Assembly: GCF_902686445.1 (NCBI RefSeq)
Contig: NC_062223.1
Location: forward strand, 44,579,998-44,643,997
Source of the DNA: Sciurus carolinensis
Taxonomy: Eukaryota > Chordata > Mammalia > Rodentia > Sciuridae
Reading direction: 5' to 3'
Length of the DNA stretch: 64,000 bases
Part shown: positions 1 to 10,668 of the stretch, in pieces
How the letters are laid out: each line of letters starts with the position of its first letter
Numbering within the stretch: the first letter of the stretch is position 1
Notes under the pieces: generated by a model
Seen by the model: only the letters and a program-made list of their open reading frames with translations
Told to the model about the DNA's origin: nothing
The model's database searches: none
Program-made: the position numbers and the translations under genes

Positions 1-75
1 TGGTCTCAAATTTGTGATCTTCTACCTAAACCTCTGATTACTGGCGTGACAGGCATGTGCCACCATGCCTGCACC
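1..75 (-). mobile_element. B1-type SINE fragment, cut by window edge
   Basis: Antisense 7SL-derived SINE end. A degraded version of the usual 'gggattacaggcatgtgcc' block is visible at about 40-65. The rest lies outside the window. Confidence 0.7.
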
Positions 76-400
76 AGGCAAGTTATTTAATTTCAAATCA
101 TTTTAAATCAAGCAAGGGAAGCAGATTAAATTTAGGAAGTGGGTAAAAGATGAAAAATTTTAAAAAATAAAATCAACGTTCTCATTCAAGATGAGTCAAG
201 AGTCATCCCAGTCAGTTTCTTCATGTATGTGGAGAATTCATTACTTGGAAGTGCTAATACTTTAAAAATAAAATCCCAGATATATCTGTGACCCTCTTAC
301 ACAAGCTTTAAAAATATTTGCCCATCCCTCTACATAGCTGAAATCATATGCCTGTTAACCTTTTCTGTAAAATAAATCAAAATATAAAAAGAAGAAGCAT

Positions 401-488
401 TAACTGTGGGCATGAGAAGGTCAGATATGCTTGATGTATTTATAGTAAGTGCGTAGATTATATCAAATATACATCCAGTATTTTATGT
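401..488 (+). repeat. 88-bp direct repeat, copy 1
   Basis: The sequence around 'gagaaggtcagatatgcttg' reappears at 803-890 at the same length, with no gap and about eight substitutions. It matches none of the SINE families present here. Confidence 0.85.
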
Positions 489-802
489 CCAGTTTTGACT
501 ATGAGTTTTAACTTAGAAATAATTGTAGATCTTCAAAGAATTTAAAAAATCCAGTCAGTTGAGTAACCGGTAACAGGGATTTTGTTTTATCAGTGATGCA
601 TCATTGATTTTGCTTTTCAAATTCCAAAGGATCAAACTAGCTTTCATGGCCAGAAGATACATTTCTAAGTGTTTAGGACAATAGATAGCATGGGGCATAT
701 ATTTTTCCGACTGCCTAATTACAATGATTTTCAGCAGTTTGTTTCTAAAAAAATTCTCATGTGAACTGTAAAAATTTCTTTAACCATGTAGCAAATACAT
801 TT

Positions 803-890
803 TTACTGTGGGGATGAGAAGGTCAGATATGCTTGATGTATTTATAGCCAGTATGTACATTATATCAAATATACATCCAGTCTTTTATGT
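803..890 (+). repeat. 88-bp direct repeat, copy 2
   Basis: Second copy of 401-488, 402 bp downstream in the same orientation. Divergence of roughly one base in ten suggests an old segmental duplication. Confidence 0.85.
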
Positions 891-1138
891 TAACATTTCT
901 AATTTATTTTCCTTAAGGAAGCAATGTTCTTAGTTTATTGAATCATTATGCAGAAATTATATTTGTCTGCCACCTGGTGGATTCATGAAAACATTGCAAC
1001 TGGCAAAATCACAGTAATAAAAATATTGCAATACATGTGTTAATAGTGCTGTATTGTTTAAGGAGCCGTGTTTGGCTTCCAAATACATATTTGTAGTAAA
1101 TCAGATACTGAAAAAACTGGATTAAAGGTGGCGGGTGG

Positions 1139-1258
1139 ACTGGGGTTGTGGCTCAGTGGTATAGCGCTCACCTAACACGTATGAGGCACTGAGTTCTATC
1201 CTCAGCACCACATAAGAATAAATAAATAAATAAATAAAATAATTTTTTAAAAAGATGG
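1139..1258 (+). mobile_element. ID SINE with long A-rich tail
   Basis: tRNA-derived SINE with an A-box-like 'gtggctcagtggtatagc' and an (aaat)n tail. It runs directly into a U6 copy whose first bases resemble the normal end of the ID tail. Confidence 0.9.
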
Positions 1259-1356
1259 GTGTCCACTTTGGCAGCATATATACTAAATAGAAATGATACA
1301 GAGAAGATTAGCATGGCCCCTGCACCAGGATGACATGATAATTCATGAAGCAGTCC

Positions 1357-1361
<5 letters not shown>
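1259..1361 (+). pseudogene. U6 snRNA retropseudogene
   Basis: This is a full-length copy of the roughly 106-nt U6 spliceosomal RNA. The invariant core 'gatacagagaagattagcat' is intact, followed by 'ggcccctgc'. Substitutions occur in the 5' stem (gtgtccac for gtgctcgc) and in the 3' part. A run of about 31 A follows at 1362-1392 in place of the oligo-T polymerase III terminator, so this is a LINE-mobilised copy and not an expressed gene. No TATA box or proximal element precedes it; an ID SINE does. Confidence 0.95.
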
Positions 1362-1394
<33 letters not shown>

Positions 1395-1516
1395 TGGAGG
1401 GCAAGAATTTGGCATATACACACATTTCCACTATAATAAAATCTTTCCTTTCCTAAAATAGCCTTACTTTCTGCAAAACTTCACACTTAGAATAGAGGAC
1501 ATATGAAAAAATAGTG

Positions 1517-1700
1517 TGAGCTGGGCACCATGATGTATGCCTGTAATTTCAGCAACTCAGTAAGTTGAGGCAGGAGGATTGCAAATCCAAGGTCAGCCTG
1601 GGCAAGACCCTGTTTAAAAACAAAATTTAAAAGGACTGGAGATATAGCTAGCTCAGTGGGGGAGTGTCCTGGGGTTTGATTCCCGGTAGCAGTAACAACA
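1517..1700 (+). mobile_element. B1-dID composite SINE
   Basis: B1 body (ctgggcaccatgatgtatgc at 1520 onward) followed by an ID-like half from about 1635 that ends near 'gtagcagtaac'. Confidence 0.9.
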
Positions 1701-1865
1701 AACTTTAGGTGGCATAGGTCCTCAAAATCATGTGATCCTGCTTTTCATCAGCCTTTTGTGTCCTCATTTTCCCTCCTTAGCCAACCATACACAATCATTA
1801 CAAATTATCCTTTGCCTAGACCTCTGACTTACCTTTCTCTCTTTGGCTTCCTCTTATTTACTTAG

Positions 1866-2045
1866 GGACCGGATATTGAATACAGCTGTGGTTTTACCAC
1901 CGAGCAACTGTCTCAGTCCTTTTTATTTTATTTTGAGATAGGGTCTCCCAAATTGCTTAGGGTCTGGCTAAATGGCTGAGTCTGGTTTGAATTTGCCACC
2001 CTCCTGCCTCAGCCTCCTGTATCACTGGGATTACAGCCAACAGCA
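1866..2045 (-). mobile_element. B1-dID composite SINE
   Basis: Antisense copy. The ID half is at 1866-1920 (gagcaactgtctcagtcc) and the B1 half runs to 'actgggattacagcc' at about 2035. Confidence 0.85.
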
Positions 2046-2101
2046 ATGGCTCCTAACAAGTATACAACTGTGTTGTCTTTTCTCCTGTTTGAAAAACCAA
2101 C

Positions 2102-2382
2102 AAAGCCAGGCCATGGTGCACACCTGTAACCCAGCCACTTGGCAGGATGAAGCAGGAGGATCAGAAATTCAAGGCCAGTCTGGGCAATTCAGTAAGTCTC
2201 TGCCTAAAAAAAATGGGGGGTGCTAGGGATGTAGCTTTGTGGAACAGAACCCCTTTAGCTCAGTGGTAAAAAGCCTGTGGGTTTGAGGTGGGGAGATAGC
2301 TCAGTCGGTAGAGTGCCTGGGTTTGATCCCCAGCACTGCAAAAAAAAAAAAAAGCCTGTGGGTTCAATCTCCAGTACTGCCA
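2102..2382 (+). mobile_element. B1-dID composite SINE, split by an ID
   Basis: B1 body at 2102-2210. Its ID-like half resumes at about 2354 after a younger ID inserted. A duplicated 'gcctgtgggtt' flanks the insert. Confidence 0.85.
2287..2353 (+). mobile_element. ID SINE nested in a B1-dID
   Basis: Near-consensus ID (gatagctcagtcggtagag) with an A tail, bounded by the target duplication 'aagcctgtgggtt'. It is therefore younger than its host SINE. Confidence 0.9.
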
Positions 2383-2388
2383 AAAATT

Positions 2389-2415
2389 GTGTGTGTGTGT
2401 GTGTGTGTGTGTGTT
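2389..2415 (+). repeat. (GT)n microsatellite
   Basis: About 13 uninterrupted GT units next to the end of the split SINE. Confidence 0.95.
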
Positions 2416-2464
2416 GGCAGGAATGATACAGTAACATGTAAAACAGGAGATCCAACAGGGTAGA

Positions 2465-2620
2465 GGAGGAATGGTGAGATGTGGGTCAAAGAATACAAAG
2501 TAGGATGAACAAGTCTAGAGATCTAGTACACAACATGAGGAATGACAGTAATGCTTTATTGCCTTGGGGTTTTTGCTGAAAGAATGACTTTTAGGTACTC
2601 TTGAACCTAAAGTGTGACTT
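2465..2620 (+). mobile_element. L1M 3' UTR remnant
   Basis: The stretch 'ggatgaacaagtctagagat' followed by 'acaacatgaggaatgacag' resembles the 3' UTR of old mammalian L1M elements. It is strongly diverged and has no coding part. Confidence 0.55.
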
Positions 2621-2868
2621 CTTGCCAGACTCTGTTCCGTAGCACACCCTTGTGCAGAAATAGCTTGCCTTGCCAAGTTACTTCTCAGCACGTGTTTGTG
2701 TGGCACTCTGGTATTTGTGACACAAAGAATACCATATAGACTATTTCCTGGTTGTAAGAGAAAAGAATATGGCAGTACAAATGTTGGAGTCAGACTGTCT
2801 CCACCCTAATCCAGTTGTAAATCTTATCTTACTCATTGGAATCTACCCACACCATTACAGGGAACTCA

Positions 2869-3037
2869 TGTTACCAAAAGCTCATTCCTTGTCCCCTATG
2901 CAATCCAATAATCAGGACATGGTTTTGAGGAAAAGGAAGAAGAAGTTTTATGATTTTGCAAACAAACATAGAGGACTCCTGTCCCAAGCCTATGATTCTG
3001 CTCATTAGGGGAACAAGGAACTTTTAAAGAGGTGATT
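2869..3037 (-). repeat. Truncated LTR, inverted relative to the provirus
   Basis: The reverse complement of this stretch aligns with about 3205-3379 of the adjacent provirus 5' LTR: the 'gaatcacctctttaaaa' block, the 'ggacaggagtcc' block, the 'cttcttcttcc' tract, the 'ttattggatt' block and a terminus ending ggtaaca. Only the promoter-to-U5 half of an LTR remains. It stops about 20 bp before the provirus begins. Confidence 0.8.
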
Positions 3038-3057
3038 CAAAGGCTACATTCTACATT

Positions 3058-3379
3058 TGTAACAAGGGCTCACTTTATGTTTGACTATATTCCTTGTTGC
3101 TTTAAAACTTATGCTTTTTTCTTTTTACCAAACTTCTTTTCCCTGACTTTCTCTTCCTTGATTTTCCTTCCTGATGTGTCCTCCCTAATCTCATTTCTCC
3201 GAATCACCTCTTTAAAAACCCCTGCTCCCCTTGATGGGGAGAATCACAGGCTCTAGGACAGGAGTCCCCTGTGTTTCTCCTTTGCTAGCGAAGCAATTAA
3301 ACTTCTTTTTCCTTCTTCTCAAAACCTTGTCTTTGTTATTGGATTGGTGTCAAGGACAAGGACCAAGCTTTCGGTTGCA
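3058..3379 (+). repeat. 5' LTR of the provirus
   Basis: 322 bp bounded by TG and CA. It contains a pyrimidine-rich U3, a TATA-like 'ctctttaaaaacccc' near 3210 and an ATTAAA poly(A) signal at 3296-3301. Its partner is at 10669-10977. Confidence 0.92.
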
Positions 3380-3381
3380 AA

Positions 3382-3400
3382 TTTGGTGACCAAGAAGGGA
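3382..3400 (+). other. Primer-binding-site region of the provirus
   Basis: The 'tttggtgaccaagaaggga' stretch starts two bases after the 5' LTR, where the tRNA primer pairs. It has the TTTGGTG opening of many class I elements but is too decayed to assign the tRNA. Confidence 0.6.
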
Positions 3401-3950
3401 CCTGAGAGGAGTTCCTGCTCCAGCTTTCTTGGGCAACTCTGGCACTCCAAGCAGCACCCACTTCCATGCAGAGGATACAAGGGGGCTGTGAGTTTGTTGA
3501 GAGCCAACCAGTGGAGAAATTGGGAGATAGTGTGAGTTTGCCTCAGTCCTAACCAGAGGAGCTGTTCCTGTGAGTAAAGGAAGGGACTGAGGGTCCATCC
3601 CAGCAACTGCTGAAGCTTTTTGCTTGGGGAACTCTCACCTTCTCTTCCTGAACTGTACAAGTTGCTCTACTTTGAGAAAAAGGAAACCGAGCACCATAAA
3701 ATTGCGACACCCATGGCCATGGACAGTCCCCCAGTGTGCACACTGAGACCCTTGATTCCACAAACAGGTTCCTCTTCGTGGGGATAACTGTGGCGCTGTT
3801 GGTATAGGATTCTTGGCTAAGTGGGACTCCAAAACTTAGGGATTTTACTCCCTTCTGGTCTGCTCTAGGTTTTCATCTGTTTGTTGGCCTTGGGTTTGGG
3901 AACCCTCCATTGTCTGTGTTGATTGTTTATAGCCATTACTGGCCCCTTTA
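3401..3950 (+). other. Provirus 5' leader
   Basis: Untranslated leader between primer-binding region and gag. No intact open frame or packaging element can be assigned by eye. Confidence 0.5.
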
Positions 3951-3959
3951 AGACCTGGG

Positions 3960-5476
3960 TAACATTGGGTTAATTTCCATGAAGGTCCCTTGGGAAAGAA
4001 CCTGGCTGAGTGGGCCATGTATAGCTATAAACTTATGACTAAGAAAAAGATGGGGTTTTACTGTAACCAAGTATGGCCAATGTATGTTCTGAATGGGGAA
4101 GAAAGGTGGACATTGGTACTCTGAATTACCATATGATCTTGCAGGTGGAGCTGTTCTGCCAGAGGTCAGGAAAATGGGAAGAAATCCCATATGTGCAAGC
4201 TTTTATATTGCTGCACAATAAGGAACTTGAAGGTCCAGGGACTAAGTTGATGGTGCAGAAAAAGGCACAGCCTCTAGCGTGTGGGGATAGCAGAAAATTG
4301 GTAGAGAAAGTTGAGGAGGAGTTCATAAATTTAAATATAACGAACCTCTTCAATTCTAATTCTAACCTGGTGCCTGACCAGTAGTCTGGTCTGGCATCAC
4401 CTTTGGCTCCTGCTAGGGAGCCATTCACATGAAGAGAAGGTGGAGGAAGAGGCAGTTCCATTGTTGGTATCACAGGGCTATAACCTGGGGTCAGGGACAG
4501 TCTCACCATCTAAAACCCGCCATCGCAGGGAGAACTGTTGTTGGGGCAGGTCAATTTCCCCTAAAGCAATAACCCATCAGCATAAATGCATAGGGGCAAC
4601 GGGCGGCGGGGTATTACTGGGCTTACACAGTCCCTTCTCAACCTCTGACTTGATGAATTGGAAAAATTTGAACCCAACCTATTGAAGAGACTCACAGAAA
4701 ATGGCAGAGTTATTTACTACCATTTTTGCCACTCACTCTGTTTAATATATTATTCATGGCTGATGGGTGACTAATGATAGATAGGGCAAGGGAAGAAGCT
4801 CAGAGTCCAAGATGAGGATCCCAATCACACTGCTGCATCAGCAGAAGCTATTCCTAAAAGGGAGCCCAATAGGGACCCAGATGTGGTGGCAGACAGTGCA
4901 ATGATTAATCATTATCAGAAATGTCTTTTGGCGGGACTCAGGAGGATAGTACCCAAGCAAAAAAGTTTAAATAAAGGTTGGGGATATAGCTGAGTTGGTA
5001 GAGTGCTTGCCTTGCATACGCTAAGGCCCTGGGTTTAATCCCCAGCACAACAGGGAAAAAAAAGTTTAAATAAGATTCAGGAATTACAGTAAAAGATCAG
5101 TGAGAACCCCTCAGAATCTTTAGAGCGAGTTTATAGGAAATAAACAGATGTAGATCCAGAAGCCCCTGAAAACCTTCGCATAGTCAATATGATTTTCATT
5201 GGGCAAAGTGCCCAAGACATAAGGAGGAAACTTCAGCAGGTGGAAGAAGCAATTGGGATGAACTCTGTACAGTTGGTTGATATTGCCTTTAAGGTATTCA
5301 ATTCCCGAGAGGAACAGAAACAAAAATCAGTACGTATTTTATTGGCAACCTCTGCAAAGGGAGCCATAAGAAAATTCAAAGGAAGGGACAGGAATGAACA
5401 CTGTCCATTAAAGCAAAACCAGCATGCCTACTCTAAGGAGAAAGGACATCGAAAAAAGGATTGTCCAAGGAAGTGA
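3960..5476 (+). pseudogene. gag pseudogene of the provirus
   Basis: Matrix-like coding is recognisable near 4020-4220 in more than one frame, so frameshifts are present. A capsid C-terminal stretch is open at 5189-5380, preceded by major-homology-like sequence with a stop. The nucleocapsid zinc knuckle at about 5400-5465 keeps its GH and final Cys, but the two expected N-terminal metal-binding Cys positions read His and Ser, so it could not bind zinc normally. An ID SINE splits the capsid region at 4976-5060. Several stops rule out a Gag product. Confidence 0.85.
4976..5060 (+). mobile_element. ID SINE inserted in gag
   Basis: Near-consensus ID (gggatatagctgagttggta) bounded by direct copies of 'aaaaagtttaaataa' at about 4961 and 5062. 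These prove insertion after the provirus had integrated. Confidence 0.93.
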
Positions 5477-5559
5477 AGGTCTCCAGGTCCAAATCACTCC
5501 CCTGGGGGAAAAAAATGGTTTCCTGAAACCAAGGCTCAGTTATGAGTGACAGGCCCGGG

Positions 5560-5870
5560 AATCTAGGCCTTGTTGGAGGCCTCTATACCAATAGCCCCCA
5601 AAGAGCCCCAGGTATAATTGACATTGGGCACCCAACCGATTGACTTCCAGGTGGACACTGGTGCCAGTTATTCTGTTGTAAATTCTAAATTGACCTCCTT
5701 AAGCGCTAATACGCTGGCAATAGTTGGAGTGACAGGCCATGCTAAGCATCATCCATTGCTCCAGTCCCTTGAATGTACACTGGGAGGAAAAAAAATTAAG
5801 GCACAGTTTTTTTGTATCTGCCAGATTGCCCAATCCCTCTCCTGGGAGATTTGTTATGTAAGTTAAGTGC
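5560..5870 (+). pseudogene. Retroviral protease (pro) pseudogene
   Basis: The aspartic protease active-site box DTGAS is intact at 5654-5668, inside an open stretch of about 82 codons from 5618. The frame ends near 5864, short of a complete protease, and the flap and C-terminal parts are not continuous with it. Confidence 0.85.
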
Positions 5871-7225
5871 ACAGATAACATTCTCACCCGCAAAGCAACA
5901 ACTGCAAGTACCTCCTGAAAATGCACTCTGGCTCCAGCTTTTCTTGCTAAGCAGGAAAAGGAAACCAAACCCATCCCACTGGAGTTCACTGGAAAAGTAA
6001 GAAAACTGTATGGGCCCATGGATTGCCAGGGAGGGTCATCAATGTCATTCCTGTCAAGATCTTGCTTAAAGAGGGGGTAACGTGCTTCAAAAAAAAGCAC
6101 CCCCTTAGAAGAGAGGCACTAATAGGAATTCAGCCACTTCTAGTTAAGTTTTTAAAACAAGGGTTGATTCTGCCTTGTGAGTCCCCCTAGAACACACCCA
6201 TTCTGCCCATTAAGAAACCTCACACTGATAAGTACCAACTTGTGTAAGAGTTGCCAGCTATAAACAATATTATTCAGGAAATTCATTCCACAGTACCTCA
6301 TCCATATACCCTGTTGACTACAATGCCAGGTAACTATGGCTGGTTCACAGTGCTGGATTTAAAGGATGCATTCTTTTGCATCCCTCTAGAAAGAAAGTCC
6401 TTATTACTATTTGTTTTTGAATGGCAAGACCCAAATACCAAAGTAACTACCCAGAATTGCTGGACCGTCCTACCTCAGGGATTTAAAAACTCTCCTACTC
6501 TGTTTAATGAATGCCTGGCAAAAGACTTGAGAGGGTTACAACTGGATCAGGGAATCTTCTTGCAATGCATAAATGACCTGTTTATAGCTAGCCCAGACTA
6601 TGAACATTGTTTTTCAAATACTATTGCTGCTCTAAACCATCTAGCCTTATGCAGACATAAAGTGTCCACTAAAAAGGCCCAAATTTGAAAACAACAAGTC
6701 ACTTACCTGGGATTTCAGATTAGCCAAGGAACCCAAAGTTTGATGCCAGGCTGAAAGGCAATCTTAAGCCTTAGGCAACCCAGAAACCAGAGGCAGTTAC
6801 ATAGGTTCCTGGGAATGGCAGGATTCTGCTGTATCTGGATCCCTAACTTTGGACTAATAGCAAAACTCTTGTATGAGGCATTAAAAGGAACAGAAATAGA
6901 ACCTTTGATTTGGACCCCAGAATGCCAAGCTGCTTTTGAGAAGTTAAAACAGAGCCTCATGACAGCCCCTGCCCTAGGACTTCCTGATTTACAAAAGGAA
7001 CTCAGATTATATGTGCTTGAGAAACAAGATTCAGCCCTTGAAGTTCTCTTACAGACATTGGGAGATATACCACAACCAGTGGCCTATTTATCAAAACAGC
7101 TTGACCACACAGCAATAGGATGGCCCCCTTGCCTACGGGCAGTAGCTGCCACTTGTGATTTGCTACAGGAGGCTGAAAATTTGACTCTAAGACAACCTAT
7201 CGCTGTGTTTGTCCCACACTAAGTC
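5870..7225 (+). pseudogene. Reverse transcriptase (pol) pseudogene
   Basis: The palm and fingers are readable at 6251-6688, with a LDLKDAFF-like motif at about 6355 and LPQGF at about 6472-6486. The catalytic YxDD box reads Cys-Ile-Asn-Asp at 6566-6577, so the tyrosine and the first metal-binding aspartate are lost. In-frame stops at 6686 and near 6750 separate it from the thumb/connection open stretch at 6815-7222. The enzyme would be inactive even without the stops. Confidence 0.9.
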
Positions 7226-7269
7226 TTGGTCCTACTAGAATAGAAGGGTAGCTACTGGCTGACTGCTGG

Positions 7270-7900
7270 GAGGTTGGGAAGATATCAGGCCATCCTACTA
7301 GACAACCCCAAACACCTTAAAGTTGTGTCCACGCTGTTTCCATTTGATGATAATGGGACCACACAACATAATTGTCCAGAAATTTTAGAAGCTGTCTACT
7401 CTAGCAGATTGGACCTGTCTGATCCATCTATCACAGAGCCAGACTGGGACCTCTTCACAGATGGGAGCAGCTGCATGGACAATGGCCAGCGAGTAGCTGC
7501 ATACACGTGGTCACAGAACAACGGGTACTAGAAGTTAAGGCTTTACTGCTGGGAACATAGGCCCAGAAAGCAGAGCTAATTGCTCTGACAAGGTAACTCT
7601 CAGGCTGTCAAAAGGAAAAAAGGCAAACTTTTATACTGACTCCAAATACACTTTTGTGATGGTACATGCACATGGGGTTTTTTGAAAAGAAAGAGGGCTC
7701 CTCACTGCTGAAAACAAGGACATTAAACATGTTCTTGAAATACTGGCATTAATATAGGCAGTGACTGAACCCAAACAGGTGGCAATCATGCATTGTCCTG
7801 GTCACCAGAAGGTAGACACTCATGTAGCCAGGGGAAATCAAGCTGCAATAGGGCAGCCCAAAGGGCTGCAAAGAGTAAACCACTTATTGGGGTTCTGATA
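7270..7900 (+). pseudogene. RNase H domain pseudogene (pol)
   Basis: The first catalytic motif, TDGSS-like, is at about 7457-7471 in an open stretch of 85 codons. The following motif, near 7565-7590, is preceded by stops. The frame is broken several times before integrase begins. Confidence 0.8.
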
Positions 7901-7929
7901 CCTCAGCTTGAACTAGACCAATACAAGCC

Positions 7930-9084
7930 TGTTTATGCTGAGGAAGATGAAAAATGGGCCAAAGAGCGGTATTGTGATTCCTGGGATAGTACTGCCAGGT
8001 GGAGACAAAATTCCCATGACTCAACCTCCTTCCTGAAACACTGGTCTGGCCCTTGGTGAAACACATAGGTGAGAGAAGACACTATGGGAGGGATGCCTTG
8101 GTGAATTTTATTAAGCCCCATTTGTGGGGACCACACCTCCTAAAAACCATTTAGCAGGTGACTCAGAACTGTGTGTTATGTGCCTGTAATAATCCCAAGA
8201 CCGAAGCACATCCTATTTTAAGAGGAACACAGCCTTTTGATGACTGGCAGATTTTACCCAAATGTCCCATATCATAGGAAACTTCAGATATTTGACACCT
8301 TCTCTGGGTGGGTAGAGGCATATCCTACCAGAACAGAAAAGGCTTTGGAAGTAACTAGAGCTCTCTTGAAGGAGTTGATCCCAAGATACTGTCTCTCCTC
8401 CTACATGCAAAGTGACAATGGACCATCTTTCATTGCTGAAGTGACCCAACAAGTGAGCAAAGCATTGGATATCCAGTGGAAGCAACAGGCATTCTGGAGA
8501 CCCCAGTCTTCAGGAAAAACAGAAAAAATGAATCATACCTTTTAAAAAAATTGGCTAAATTATGCCAAAAAACCCATCTGCAGTGGGATAAAGTGTTGCC
8601 AATTGCTCTTCACCAGTTACGGGAGGCCCCCAGATGTAGGCTTAAATTGAGTCCCTATGAAGTACTGTATGGGAAACCCTTCCTGGCACCCCAAGGGAAA
8701 GGGGAGGATATAGCGATAGCAGGAGAAACTAGGCTAAAACACTATGTACAACAGATCGGTCAAATATTAACCACTGTGCATGAGTATGCTTCTTTCAGTT
8801 CCCTGCCAAGTTTGAAATCACCTCTTCATCTCTTCCAGTCTGGAGACTAGGTGCTATTTAAGACTTTGAAAGACCAGGGACGGGAGCAACGATGGGGAGA
8901 AAAGTGGATGGAACCTTATTATGTACTTCTGATGACCCACACATCCCTGAAACTTGCTGGAATAAAACCCTGGGTTCATCATACTAAAGTGAAAAAGTGT
9001 CCAAGAGACTTGCAGGAAGTTGCCTCTCCTGTGTGGACATCAGAACTCTTAGGGGATCTAAAATACTTGTTTAAGAAAGCATAA
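7930..9084 (+). pseudogene. Integrase (pol) pseudogene
   Basis: The zinc-binding region is recognisable near 8095-8195. In the core, an Asp at 8414-8416 (SDNGPSF context) and a Glu at 8522-8524 lie 35 residues apart, as in the D,D35E signature. Where the first catalytic Asp is expected, just after a DWQI stretch at about 8240, a frame break removes it. The C-terminal domain (KPWVHHTKVK) is open at 8851-9081, the best-preserved part of pol. Confidence 0.88.
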
Positions 9085-9089
9085 TGAGG

Positions 9090-9212
9090 GTTGGGGTTGT
9101 GGCTCAGTGGTACAGCACTTGCCTAGCATGTGTGAGGCACCGGGTTTGATTCTCAGTACCACATATATATAAATAAGTAAATAAAATAAAGGTTCATCAA
9201 CAACTAAAAAAA
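9090..9212 (+). mobile_element. ID SINE between pol and env
   Basis: ID body (gttgtggctcagtggtacag) with a long tail, flanked by near-identical copies of 'aagaaagcataatgag' (one substitution) at about 9074 and 9221. Confidence 0.92.
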
Positions 9213-9284
9213 TTTAAAAAAAGAAAACATAATGAGAGGGTTAATGCTTTTACTAACTTTGTTCCCATTCCCTCGCTAGTTTGG

Positions 9285-10555
9285 GAGAACAACAGTTTGG
9301 TTAGAACAGCACAGACCTTGGCTACCTCCACTCAGGCAGTTGACTGCTGGATCTGCCTTCCAAGAGCCCCACCCTCTATGGACCATGGTGACCCCTTTGT
9401 ACATCCAGTTACAAACTTTACTCAGATCCTGGATGGAGACTGGAGGCCAATATGGGACCTCAGAGCCTACACCAATACGTATTGTGTTCAAGTAATATAT
9501 TACCCAGCTGAGACAGTCTTCAAAATTCCTTGTCTCACTCTTTTCCTTATTGTATCTAACACCACTTACCTGGTCCATAGGGGAATACAATTCCAGAATA
9601 TCTCAAAATGAGAACTCCCCCAAAACAAGAAAAACTAACAGTGTGTACAAAATATTGTCCAATTTCCTGCAGAGAAGATTACAGCAGTAACTGATTACTC
9701 CTTCCCAGACCATTCTTGGATGGAATGCACAGGATTTAAAGTTGGGGATTATTTCTTTATTGGGGACCTACTGGATTTCTTTAAAGAAACAATGGTTTTC
9801 TGTGTCCCTGCAGGACACGCGTTCAGCTGTAAAATTAATAACTATCCTTGGACTACCGAATGCCGCAGAAACTTCACAATGTTTTCTAGGGAATTTAGCG
9901 ACAACATTTTCAATTCATTCCTTAAAGGAATCAGCTCACTGGGCAAGCTCTCTAAAGTTTTTTACTGACTGGCCCAGGACCTCCCTGGTGGAATTCCTGA
10001 TGGCAATGAATACTTTTTTTGGTTACACCTTATTACCCTCATAGGAAATTGGGGCACACCACTGGGTCCTCCGAAATGTGTCAAAAACTTTGATCACCTT
10101 GACCAGAGAGATGGCCTTGTCCATCTCAAATTTATAGACTTCCCTGGACTCCTTGCCCAAGGTAGTTCTAGATAAGTGCATGGCATTAGACTGTTAGTGA
10201 GCAAGGAGGAGTTTGTGCTATAGCTAATACATCTTGCTGCATTTATATTAACACCTCCTCACACTTGGAGACCAGTATTGAAAAGATCAGGCAATAAGCA
10301 ACCTGGCTACAGCAGACCCTTGACCACTACATATCCCTTTTGGATGGGATGAGGACAGGCCTAACTGATTGGTTCTCTAGCCTCTTCTCTTGGATAGCAA
10401 GAGATATTAAATCAATTTTACTATTACTTTTCTTATCTCATTCTGACTACCCTGTTCATCATTGCCCTGTGTATGTGTCTTTCAATTTACTACTCTGTAC
10501 TGTTCTACCCTTTGCAACTGTGCACCAAAAATCTAGAAGAGACAAGAAGAAGTAA
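9285..10555 (+). pseudogene. env pseudogene of the provirus
   Basis: A surface-subunit CWIC motif is at 9345-9356 inside an open stretch of 104 codons. Further open pieces at 9720-10044 are in different frames. The transmembrane subunit keeps a CX6CC motif at 10214-10240, followed in frame by heptad-like sequence, a stop, and then a hydrophobic anchor in 10340-10555. The CX6CC motif with CWIC is characteristic of gammaretrovirus-type envelopes with a covalently linked SU and TM. Stops and frameshifts prevent a full protein. Confidence 0.87.
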
Positions 10556-10654
10556 AAAGCTTCCATTCTGAAGACCCCCTTCCTCATCCCTTTTCAGCAG
10601 GAAGCAACTTGGGGATGTTGTCACCCACTTTCTATAGAGATGGAAGCTAGAAAT

Positions 10655-10668
10655 TAACAGTGGGGAAA
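10655..10668 (+). other. Polypurine tract of the provirus
   Basis: The 'aacagtggggaaa' run lies immediately before the 3' LTR's TG, where plus-strand DNA synthesis is primed. Confidence 0.8.

Larger units (their letters stand above)
76..1138. other. Intergenic, AT-rich, no gene seen
   Basis: No coding potential or RNA gene was recognised. The only structure is an 88-bp direct repeat, listed separately. Confidence 0.6.

Noticed and set aside
1259..1361. Functional U6 gene
   Set aside because: It ends in poly(A), not oligo-T, lacks upstream promoter elements and has many substitutions.
2389..2415. CRISPR-like or satellite array among the repeats
   Set aside because: No regularly spaced direct repeats with unique spacers occur anywhere. 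The repeats are SINEs and microsatellites of a mammalian genome.
3319..3660. 113-codon minus-strand open frame at the provirus 5' end
   Set aside because: It lies antisense over the LTR and leader and matches no retroviral product. It was judged a chance frame in GC-richer DNA.
6251..6688. 145-codon reverse transcriptase piece as a possible domesticated gene
   Set aside because: The catalytic box is mutated, and the frame has stops on both sides with no promoter or splice context. It is ordinary provirus decay.
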